A stretch of DNA of 64,000 nt. It comes from Acinetobacter sp. CS-2 (GTDB lineage Bacteria > Pseudomonadota > Gammaproteobacteria > Pseudomonadales > Moraxellaceae). Below the pieces are notes generated by a model that saw only the letters and a list, made by a program, of their open reading frames with translations, was not told the DNA's origin and searched no databases. This document shows, one piece after another, positions 57,768 to 64,000 of this stretch. The stretch lies in the NCBI RefSeq assembly GCF_016599715.1, contig NZ_CP067019.1, positions 992,001 through 1,056,000 of the forward strand, read 5' to 3'. How positions within the stretch are numbered: position 1 is the first letter of the stretch; the number at the start of each line of letters is the position of its first letter. The translations under genes and the position numbers were made by a program.

Positions 57768-59801
57768 ATGACAACTCGCTATGCAAATATATTAAAACCG
57801 CTACATTTGGGCTTTACGACCATTAAAAACCGTGTCGTGATGGGTTCCATGCATACCGGTCTGGAAGACCGTTTTTATAATTATCCTAAATTGGCCGCAT
57901 ATTTTGGCGAACGGGCAAAAGGTGGTGTAGGTCTGATTATCACTGGGGGGATTTCCCCGAACCGTCAGGGTTGGTTGCTTCCTGCGGGCGGTACCATGAA
58001 TAATTTGGCGGATGTGGCGCCGCATCGTTTGGTCACACATGCCGTACATAAGCATGGTGCAAAAATTTTAATGCAGATTTTGCATTCTGGCCGTTATGGC
58101 TATCAGCCTTTTGTGGTTTCTGCCAGTCCAATCAAGTCACCGATTTCACCTTTTAAACCGCGTCAAATGAGTGAAAAGCAGATTTTAGAGACTATTGAGG
58201 ATTATGCACACACGGCCAGCATTGCCAAAAAAGCCGGCTATGATGGTGTGGAAATTATGGGTTCTGAAGGCTATTTGCTGAATCAGTTTTTAAGCCGTCA
58301 TGTCAATCAGCGTACCGACCACTGGGGCGGTGACATTGAAAACCGCATGCATTTGGCAGTAGAAATTGTCAAAGCTATTCGGGAAAAAGTCGGTGAAAAA
58401 TTTATTATCTGTTTCCGTTTGTCCATGCTCGATTTAGTACATGATGGCAACACTATGCAGGAAGTGATTACCGTGGCACAGGCTCTGGAAAAAGCCGGAG
58501 TTACCTTGCTAAATACGGGTATAGGCTGGCATGAAGCCCGTATTCCGACCATTGTCACTTCAGTACCACGTGCAGCGTTTGCCGATTACACTGCAGTAGT
58601 GAAAAAGCATGTCGCTATTCCTGTGATTGCCTCTAACCGGATTAACATGCCTGAAACGGCCGAAGCCATTTTGGCGGCTGGAAAAGCCGATATGGTGCAG
58701 ATGGCGCGACCATTGTTGGCGGATGCCTTCTGGGTCAGCAAGACCGCCACCAATCGGGTAGATGAAATTAATACCTGTATTGCCTGTAACCAGGCTTGCT
58801 TGGACCACACCTTTAAAAATAAACGTGCAACCTGTCTGGTCAATCCGCGCGCTGCTTATGAAACGGAACTGGTGTATGTAAAAACCAAAGCACCGAAAAA
58901 AATTGCTGTTGTTGGTAGTGGTGTGGCAGGCATGTCGGCTGCAATGGTAGCTGCCAGTCGGGGGCATAAAGTCACATTATTTGAAGCAAGCCATGAAGTG
59001 GGCGGCCAGTTCAATCTGGCTAAAGTAGTACCGGGTAAAGAAGAATTCCATGAAACCATCCGTTATTTTAAAGTTCAAATTGAAAGAACTGGGGTAGAGC
59101 TGCGCTTAAATACCAAAGTGAACCGTGAACAACTGGAACGTGAAGGCTTTGATGAGGTCGTGGTTGCGACTGGAGTTGTTCCGCGTGCCTTAAATATTGA
59201 AGGCAGTCAGGCACCGCAAGTGTTGTCTTATGCAGAAGTGTTACGTGGAGCAGCAGTTGGCAATCGGGTGGCGGTGATTGGTGCCGGTGGTATTGGTTTT
59301 GATGTATCCGAGTTTTTATTAAAACCTGAACATCAGCCACAGCCGCAACCGTTGGCAGACTGGCAACGGGAGTGGGGCATTGACCCGAATCCGAACTATA
59401 CTTCTGAGGGTGGCATACAAGCTGCCGAAGTGGCTCATCCTGTCCGTGAAATTTATCTCTTGCAACGTAAAACGACACCGCTGGGGATTGGCTTGGGTAA
59501 AACCACAGGTTGGGTGCATCGTGCGCAATTGAAAAAACACGCTGTGAAGATGCTACGTGGTGTGCAATATAAGTCTGTAACCAATGAAGGTTTATGGATT
59601 GAAACCAATGGCCACGATCAATTGTTACGTGTAGATACTGTGGTAGTGTGTGCAGGACAGGAATCGGTCAAAGACATTATGCCAACGGCGGATGAATTTA
59701 CCTTGGCGAATTACCATATTATTGGTGGTGCCAAACTGGCGGCAGAGCTTGATGCCAAGCGTGCAATCCGTGAGGGTGCCGAATTGGCAGCCAAATTATA
59801 A
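57768..59801 (+). CDS. fadH: NADPH-dependent 2,4-dienoyl-CoA reductase (FadH-like)
   Basis: A 677-residue flavoprotein with FMN, FAD and a [4Fe-4S] cluster that reduces 2,4-dienoyl-CoA in unsaturated fatty-acid degradation. The N-terminal TIM barrel has MQILHSGRYGYQ and GSEGYLLNQFLSRHVNQR. The cluster cysteines lie in CIACNQACLDHTF with a later Cys in RATCL. FAD and NAD folds follow with VVGSGVAGMSAAM and VIGAGGIGFDVSEFL. The start MTTRYANILKPLH has AAAGGA before it; an ATG 13 codons upstream is less likely. Confidence 0.93.
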   Translation: MTTRYANILKPLHLGFTTIKNRVVMGSMHTGLEDRFYNYPKLAAYFGERAKGGVGLIITGGISPNRQGWLLPAGGTMNNLADVAPHRLVTHAVHKHGAKILMQILHSGRYGYQPFVVSASPIKSPISPFKPRQMSEKQILETIEDYAHTASIAKKAGYDGVEIMGSEGYLLNQFLSRHVNQRTDHWGGDIENRMHLAVEIVKAIREKVGEKFIICFRLSMLDLVHDGNTMQEVITVAQALEKAGVTLLNTGIGWHEARIPTIVTSVPRAAFADYTAVVKKHVAIPVIASNRINMPETAEAILAAGKADMVQMARPLLADAFWVSKTATNRVDEINTCIACNQACLDHTFKNKRATCLVNPRAAYETELVYVKTKAPKKIAVVGSGVAGMSAAMVAASRGHKVTLFEASHEVGGQFNLAKVVPGKEEFHETIRYFKVQIERTGVELRLNTKVNREQLEREGFDEVVVATGVVPRALNIEGSQAPQVLSYAEVLRGAAVGNRVAVIGAGGIGFDVSEFLLKPEHQPQPQPLADWQREWGIDPNPNYTSEGGIQAAEVAHPVREIYLLQRKTTPLGIGLGKTTGWVHRAQLKKHAVKMLRGVQYKSVTNEGLWIETNGHDQLLRVDTVVVCAGQESVKDIMPTADEFTLANYHIIGGAKLAAELDAKRAIREGAELAAKL

Positions 59802-59860
59802 TTTTTAAAGTTAATTTGGTGAAACAATATTCATTTGAATAGTTTGCTTGTAATTTTTAC

Positions 59861-59889
59861 TTGTCAGTTTTTAAAAAGATCCGTATTAT
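59861..59889 (+). promoter_or_regulatory. Promoter of tRNA-Ser
   Basis: TTGTCA (59,861-59,866) and TATTAT (59,884-59,889) with a 17-base spacer, ending 10 bases before the tRNA. Confidence 0.8.
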
Positions 59890-59898
59890 GGCGCACAT

Positions 59899-59988
59899 GG
59901 AAGCGTGGCAGAGCGGTTTAATGCACCGGTCTTGAAAACCGACGAGGGTGTGAGTCCTCCGTGAGTTCGAATCTCACCGCTTCCGCCA
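59899..59988 (+). tRNA. tRNA-Ser (anticodon UGA)
   Basis: 90 bases with encoded CCA. The long variable arm (CGAGGGTGTGAGTCCTCCG) identifies a serine tRNA. The anticodon loop CTTGAAA gives anticodon TGA. The acceptor is GGAAGCG / CGCTTCC. Confidence 0.97.
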
Positions 59989-59997
59989 AATTTAAGA

Positions 59998-60025
59998 TAA
60001 AGCCCTGATCATTGATCGGGGCTTT
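59998..60025 (+). terminator. Terminator of tRNA-Ser
   Basis: AAAGCCCTGATCA and TGATCGGGGCTTT pair with one G-U-type mismatch around a short loop, with T after it. Confidence 0.7.
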
Positions 60026-60091
60026 GTTGTTTTTAGGGTTATGCAAGGTAAGCCGATAATAAGCAGAATAAAAACCTAGCTTAAGTTCAAG

Positions 60092-60502
60092 TTATTGATC
60101 AAGCCTAAATACAATTTCAAATTGAGTACCGTCCCAAACAGTTAATTCACCAATCCAATTTGTTTTTGCATTAAATCTTTTCGGGTATTGGCTGCCATCT
60201 TTACCCTCTAAAATATTTTGAAAATCAGAACTGTTATTGAGCATTGCTATAATTGGTCTAATTTTTAAGTTTTCTTCCAAAGCAAGATCAAGATTTCTCT
60301 TAAACTCATTACGTCTATTGCCCGACCATCTATCAATACGGTCACGATAGACCTGTTTTCTTTCAGTTGGGTGTTTAGACAATAAAGGTTTATGCCCCCA
60401 TAAACTAACAATTAGCTCATTGTTAGAGCTAATTGAAGATACCGACCAGTTCGGATTCTTAAGATCAGCATTAAATTTTTTAAATTCAGAAACGATGCCC
60501 AC
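60092..60502 (-). CDS. Hypothetical protein next to tRNA-Ser
   Basis: A 136-residue protein I do not recognise. It starts with GTG, with AAGGCT upstream. It is rich in Asn, Arg, Lys and Trp (for example NPNWSVSSISSNNELIV, DRIDRWSGNRRNEF) and ends in a strand-like WIGELTVWDG. It has no signal peptide or membrane helix. Coding use is AT-richer than the core genes, and it sits directly beyond tRNA-Ser, consistent with an acquired gene. No function is suggested. Confidence 0.6.
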   Translation of the reverse strand: MGIVSEFKKFNADLKNPNWSVSSISSNNELIVSLWGHKPLLSKHPTERKQVYRDRIDRWSGNRRNEFKRNLDLALEENLKIRPIIAMLNNSSDFQNILEGKDGSQYPKRFNAKTNWIGELTVWDGTQFEIVFRLDQ

Positions 60503-60824
60503 AAAATAGCCTTATTCAATTTTACCCTTATTAAAAATATTCTGATTGGTATAAATTACAAGTATTTAATGGTAATAAATGTCTGATATTCCAACTATTT
60601 AGGGTATATACATTGGTGTGCATGTTGGAACTGAACCAGTTTAAAAAATTACATTGGAATAGAGTGGTTAGAGCTAGGCGATTTAAGTCAGATGATAGTG
60701 CGATATTGTGAATACAGCATTTATGCTAGGTTGAGTCGGGATAAAAAACATTTCAGGCTACGTTGCCGCTACACATGGTGTGATAGTTCGTATACTACTC
60801 AATAATTAAAAATTTAAATAAGAG
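60503..60824. other. Intergenic region, no gene seen
   Basis: About 320 AT-rich bases between the unknown protein and the terminator of the NifX-like gene. No reading frame or repeat that I can support. Confidence 0.45.
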
Positions 60825-60850
60825 ACCCTGCTGATGCAGGGTCTTTTATA
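60825..60850 (-). terminator. Terminator of the HTH-NifX unit
   Basis: Perfect 9-bp stem AGACCCTGC / GCAGGGTCT with a TGAT loop. It is 30 bases beyond the NifX-like stop on the minus strand, with a T-rich tail. Confidence 0.75.
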
Positions 60851-60879
60851 TGAGTAAAGATGATATGAATCTAAATTGT

Positions 60880-61188
60880 TTATTTAGTTGAATCCAAACC
60901 GCAGATAAATTGTTCTGGTTCAATTTCTGTAGTCACGATGACATGTACACCAATATTTCTGAGCTTTTCTCGTAATCGATCTCCGATTCCTGTGGTCACA
61001 AATATGTCCATAGGCAAAAGTTTTTCGAGTACTTCCCCAGACTGGGAAAAAGATTCTTCTTTTTCCACTTCAATAAGCTGTTTGTCAGTCACTTTTTCAT
61101 CTTTTAATTCATATTTCCAGAATTTTCGACATTTTCCAGCATGTGGAGTAATGTGACGCCGGTTCTGGGATGTAATTACAATTAACAT
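60880..61188 (-). CDS. NifX/NifB-C-terminal-like protein (Fe-Mo cofactor biosynthesis fold)
   Basis: A 102-residue protein. The start MLIVITSQNRRHITPHAGKC has GGAAGAAA upstream. The sequence matches the dinitrogenase iron-molybdenum cofactor domain (PF02579): a start with ITPHAGKCRKFW and a middle DIFVTTGIGDRLREKLRNIG. Such proteins bind metal-sulphur clusters. Without nif genes its role is presumably in another metal or Fe-S task. It is second in a unit with the HTH gene, 72 bases after it. Confidence 0.82.
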   Translation of the reverse strand: MLIVITSQNRRHITPHAGKCRKFWKYELKDEKVTDKQLIEVEKEESFSQSGEVLEKLLPMDIFVTTGIGDRLREKLRNIGVHVIVTTEIEPEQFICGLDSTK

Positions 61189-61260
61189 GGAGTTTCTTCC
61201 AAACCAATAGTTATTTAAATTGATGATAATCATAAGGGTTTAAATTATTCCCGATTATCC

Positions 61261-61524
61261 TCAAGCTAGATTTTCCAGTACAAATTGAGGCGACTTTATA
61301 AATAGTTTGATCAAAGCCTGTGCCGAACTTGATGGATGACGCACTCCGCGTTCCCAGCTCTCCAAGGTACGGGCAGAAATACACAGTTTGGCTGCCAGTT
61401 CTGTCTGTGAAATATTAAGGGCATGTCTGATCCGGACAATCTGTTGCGCCAAATCCAGACAACAGCCGCTATTAAAATCATTTTTTTGCGAGTGTGCATG
61501 ATCATGCTGAAGTAGATTCATCAT
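61261..61524 (-). CDS. XRE-family HTH regulator with a His/Cys-rich N-terminus
   Basis: An 87-residue DNA-binding protein. Residues of about 30-75 form the HTH (ALNISQTELAAKLCISARTL, then ESWERGVRHPSS). The first 25 residues hold HDHAHSQ and a CC pair, which could sense a metal, though this is speculative. AAGGAGGAGATA precedes two adjacent ATG codons, a strong ribosome site. It precedes the NifX-like gene on the same strand. Confidence 0.85.
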   Translation of the reverse strand: MMNLLQHDHAHSQKNDFNSGCCLDLAQQIVRIRHALNISQTELAAKLCISARTLESWERGVRHPSSSAQALIKLFIKSPQFVLENLA

Positions 61525-61564
61525 TATCTCCTCCTTATTGATACATCAAAAAGTTGTAATAACA

Positions 61565-61644
61565 CTTTAAAAAAATCCAAAGGTAATTAAGACAGTAACA
61601 ACTGAACTCAAAGCAGGTTTGAGCACAGTTAAACTAAACGTCAT
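61565..61644 (-). pseudogene. Possible truncated signal-peptide leader of a lost gene
   Basis: A 25-codon frame MTFSLTVLKPALSSVVTVL then ITFGFF-stop, with signal-peptide-like hydrophobicity, downstream of the DUF2946 gene on the same strand. It resembles in size and place the start of the frame at 63,772 after the other DUF2946 gene. A remnant of a receptor gene is a guess. Confidence 0.3.
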
Positions 61645-61775
61645 GATCACCTATTACGGATTGGACCACTGTGGCTGAAGATGTGGGTTACGAGATGCCT
61701 ATGCGGATAGATAGAGCCATACTGCATCGATATTCAAACGTAGGCAGACTACTCAGCGATACCACATCTGTTGAT

Positions 61776-62249
61776 TTAGTGGGTGAGTGTTAAAGGAGGA
61801 GCACGGCCCTGAGGAATCAGGAACCAGGGAGCGGGTGGGGTCAGTACATGCGGGACAGAGGCACTGAAGAACAGAAGTAAGGTCTGAGTTCTGACCAGTA
61901 CTGGTCTGAGCTTGGTGTCCAGTAGCGGTAGGGTATAGCTGTGCACCAGACAGAACTGGCAGTCATGAGTGCTGTGTGAATCATTCTGCTGTTGGTGTGG
62001 TGCATGCTGATCCTGCACGTCGGTGACGACCTGTACATCGTTCTGATCTGCTGCACTGGTGTGGTGATGGGCATGTGGATGGGATGTTGGAAAATTAAGT
62101 GTTTTGTGAGTGCTATTAACTTGCAGATCTAATGCAACGGCAATAGTTTTACATACCGAAAAAACACTGTGCTTTTCTGGCAATAAAGGCTGCAGGAACA
62201 CAGCGATCTGTAACAAGATTGCGGATAATCCCAACAATCTTCCCAACAT
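61776..62249 (-). CDS. DUF2946 family protein, histidine-rich
   Basis: A 157-residue protein of DUF2946, a family found beside copper-uptake or copper-resistance genes. It has one N-terminal hydrophobic helix (LSAILLQIAVFLQPLLPEK), a His-rich middle (HPHAHHHTS), a CQFC motif, and the family end PQGRAPPLT. The ATG at 62,249 is chosen over a GTG three codons earlier. A diverged copy is at 63,246. The His/Cys content suggests metal binding, but the function is unknown. Confidence 0.82.
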   Translation of the reverse strand: MLGRLLGLSAILLQIAVFLQPLLPEKHSVFSVCKTIAVALDLQVNSTHKTLNFPTSHPHAHHHTSAADQNDVQVVTDVQDQHAPHQQQNDSHSTHDCQFCLVHSYTLPLLDTKLRPVLVRTQTLLLFFSASVPHVLTPPAPWFLIPQGRAPPLTLTH

Positions 62250-62518
62250 TATGAGCACTTCACTACGCTTTTATGAATATTGCATGAATTATAATATAAC
62301 AAAATATGAAATTTAGAACTGAAAAAAATAAGCTATTACATTAATTCTAATCTGTTATTAAACATAGTTTTATTTTTCTGCTAGATTTGAAGGCATCATC
62401 TATTTTTAAGCATAAACTTAGAGTTCAATCCAATATTGATTTATAGTGATTTTAATCGTTATTTTTATTCTATATTCTTATAAATTATAGATAAGAATTG
62501 TTTTGATAGAGGGAAATC

Positions 62519-62866
62519 ATGTTTAACATTCTGATGTATGTCCCTTGGGGCAAGGTGCCTGAAACCCCGGCAAAGAAATTATGGGGGCAACGGGAAAATG
62601 TACAAATTGTGGATGTTCGAACTGAGCAAGAATTTAAACACAGCCATATAGAAGGTGCCGTCAATTTGCCGATTACCCGGTTTACAGAATCTGCAATATG
62701 CTCATTAGGTCTCAAAACAGATCAACCTGTAGTAACGATCTGTTTATCAGCACACCGGAGCATTCCTGCGACACGTAAACTGGCCAAGATGGGTTATTCA
62801 GTCTCACAGTTAAAAGGTGGCATGAAATCCTGGTGGAAAAATGACTTGCCGTGTATCGAAAACTAA
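62519..62866 (+). CDS. Rhodanese-like sulphurtransferase domain protein
   Basis: A 115-residue single-domain rhodanese. The fold marks are VQIVDVRTEQEFKHSHIEGA near residue 28 and the active-site loop TICLSAHRS, where Cys is expected to carry persulphide. The end LKGGMKSWWKNDLP is typical. It starts with AGAGGGAAA ahead of the ATG. It lies between the two DUF2946 genes; it could serve sulphur or metal handling, but no partner is proved. Confidence 0.9.
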   Translation: MFNILMYVPWGKVPETPAKKLWGQRENVQIVDVRTEQEFKHSHIEGAVNLPITRFTESAICSLGLKTDQPVVTICLSAHRSIPATRKLAKMGYSVSQLKGGMKSWWKNDLPCIEN

Positions 62867-63245
62867 AGGCTAAATCTGCAGTAAGAGATGTTTTATTTAT
62901 TTAAATAAAACAAGTTTGGCTGGTCCGAGAGGGCAAAATTTTTTAATCCTCAAACACATCTATTAGGAATGCATAACGCTTTTCCTGGCTAGAACAAAAA
63001 ATAGCGTCTCTTATTTAAAATTTCCTTTCACGCATTTCAATTCAGTAAAGTTTTTTGTGGACACTCTTTAGCCAATAAATAAACTTATTCGGCAGTTTAT
63101 ATAGAACTAGTTTATTTTTTTATTTTAAGTCTTTAATTTAATTCACCTTTTGTTTAATTTTTTTTGCTTTTCAAAACTGGCTATATGTTATATATTTATA
63201 AAGTGAAAAGTCGAGTAAATACGTAGGGATTTATTCTGAAATTTC
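62867..63245. other. AT-rich intergenic region
   Basis: About 380 bases, strongly AT-rich near 63,100-63,200. It contains the promoter region of the second DUF2946 gene and no gene that I can support. Confidence 0.45.
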
Positions 63246-63704
63246 ATGTTTTTATTCAATTTATCCCTCTTAATTCGATTCCAGTCGAGAGAAAGTTTGC
63301 TGAAGCGAAGTGGATTTTTTATTGCATTTGCAGTCTTACTTCTGCAAATCGCAGTATATTTACAGCCTCTGCTGCCGGAAAAATTTCACATTGCTCCGGT
63401 CTGTATGTCGATTACCCACAATCTTCTTTCGTCTGCTGATCATCATGCCCACTCTGCTCATCATGAGCTGCTCAAGGATTTGATTCCTCAGCAATCCCAA
63501 GATCACAGTCAGCATAATCACCAGTGCCAATACTGCACTGTTTATGGTGATTTGGTACTGCCATTTAAACTGGGAATTGATGAAGTTCTGGACCGGATTC
63601 AGGTTCGACTAAATTTCTATCAGTCGTTCTTCCGGCATGTCTATTTCAGCTTGCAGAAGCTGTATTTGCTGCCACAGGGCAGAGCGCCACCTCTGACTTT
63701 TTAG
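63246..63704 (+). CDS. DUF2946 family protein, second copy
   Basis: A 152-residue protein sharing LLQIAVYLQPLLPEK, CQYC and PQGRAPPLTF with the copy at 61,776. It has an N-terminal hydrophobic helix, then a His-rich middle (DHHAHSAHHELL, DHSQHNHQCQYC). The N-terminal 18 residues have no counterpart in the other copy, so the start could be later. It is followed by a short frame and the start of another gene. Confidence 0.82.
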   Translation: MFLFNLSLLIRFQSRESLLKRSGFFIAFAVLLLQIAVYLQPLLPEKFHIAPVCMSITHNLLSSADHHAHSAHHELLKDLIPQQSQDHSQHNHQCQYCTVYGDLVLPFKLGIDEVLDRIQVRLNFYQSFFRHVYFSLQKLYLLPQGRAPPLTF

Positions 63705-63771
63705 GACACGATTGGTCACGTCAAACAGTTGTTTTTGTTTGCACTACACAACATCTTAAAGAGTTTTAATC

Positions 63772-63957
63772 ATGAAAATTCAGTTTTCGCTGTTCGCTAA
63801 CAGCGTAATGGTTTCGTTCGCCCTCAAAAAAGTCTATAGCGTATCCGGTATACGGGTTTCATCTCTATACCAGAGGATCAATGTCCGGCAAGGGGTGTCA
63901 GTTTCACTGCATCAATCAGCGCCGTTGATGTCCTCCCTGTATTCAATTGATCAGTAG
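63772..63957 (+). pseudogene. Possible remnant of a receptor or exported-protein gene
   Basis: A 61-codon frame starting MKIQFSLFANSVMVSFAL, a likely signal peptide, then a sequence with no family look (KKVYSVSGIRVSSLYQR). The next gene's AGGAGG overlaps its TAG stop. In another frame the downstream DNA reads on into the gene starting at 63,966. This suggests a broken or frameshifted leader, or a real small protein. Confidence 0.35.
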
Positions 63958-64000
63958 GAGGCAGCATGAATTTAGGGCTAACCGCTCTGGAACTGTCGCG
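63956..64000 (+). CDS. Start of an unidentified gene, cut by the window edge
   Basis: ATG at 63,966 has AGGAGG 4 to 9 bases upstream. Only 11 codons are visible (MNLGLTALELS, then a partial codon), too few to identify the product. It is in the same direction as the DUF2946 gene and could be a metal-related membrane protein, but this is guesswork. The listed start includes the ribosome site. Confidence 0.5.

Noticed and set aside
58560..58967. 135-codon minus-strand frame inside fadH
   Set aside because: Antisense shadow of a conserved coding region with low-quality composition; no start signal.
59899..59988. tRNA-Ser as a proven attachment site of an integrated element
   Set aside because: No integrase and no duplicated tRNA end is seen in the window.

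Overview
The window looks like chromosomal DNA of an Acinetobacter species (Gammaproteobacteria, Moraxellaceae). The reasons are the moderately AT-rich composition, a fused RNase HI/DNA polymerase III epsilon gene, a nudC-fimL-rnhA/dnaQ block of the kind known from Pseudomonas, the lldPRD-dld lactate operon, and the family-level resemblance of nearly every housekeeping protein. The species cannot be fixed from the sequence alone.

Layout. 1-9,800: an envelope protein, a DUF445 membrane protein, adk, an orphan rnfB overlapping nth, gdhA (TTG start), a META/DUF4377 lipoprotein, a LigB-type dioxygenase, rlmH and an M28 peptidase. 9,775-9,955: a gene-free segment that looks like a minus-strand small RNA. 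10,032-13,193: lon and fau. 13,242-16,797: a metal-resistance module, a MerR regulator divergent from a P1B-type ATPase carrying four tandem YHS domains, with a textbook MerR operator between them. 16,972-23,769: the conserved 6S RNA (ssrS)-zapA-coiled-coil block divergent from ygfB-pepP and, after a DUF378 gene, ubiH-ubiI. The metal module sits between ssrS and fau, which are neighbours in many gammaproteobacteria. 23,946-28,110: a SutA-like RNA polymerase-binding protein, rsmI, a frameshifted lpoA, yraN, dolP and an alpha/beta hydrolase. 28,112-32,130: nudC, fimL and the rnhA-dnaQ fusion. 32,352-42,523: an MltD-like transglycosylase with eight LysM repeats, a yejABEF-type peptide ABC transporter and an OYE-family flavoprotein. 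42,849-48,407: four tRNA-Glu genes in three transcription units, a hydrolase, an amino-acid permease, a 53-residue membrane peptide, rnt and pyrC. 48,511-51,227: a diguanylate cyclase and argG. 51,228-59,801: the lactate operon lldP-lldR-lldD-dld with two LldR-type operators, then fadH. 59,899: tRNA-Ser(UGA). 60,000-64,000: a sparsely coded accessory stretch with an unknown protein, a NifX-like protein with an HTH regulator, two diverged DUF2946 (copper-associated) proteins around a rhodanese, and what look like truncated receptor leaders.

How the genes work together. Most of the window is core metabolism and cell-envelope maintenance: peptidoglycan (lpoA, mltD), outer membrane (dolP), ubiquinone (ubiH, ubiI), lactate oxidation feeding the quinone pool (lldD, dld), and RNA processing or modification (rlmH, rsmI, rnt). 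The accessory parts are metal-related: the MerR/YHS-ATPase module and the DUF2946/rhodanese/NifX/HTH region after tRNA-Ser. I did not find a CRISPR array, prophage, complete insertion sequence or recognisable defence system. The less ordinary items are the four-YHS ATPase and its insertion site, the A2-U71/U2-A71 split among the tRNA-Glu genes with one promoter inside rnt, the candidate small RNA near lon, the lpoA frameshift on an A7 run, the orphan soluble RnfB, and the DUF2946 pairs with decayed partners.
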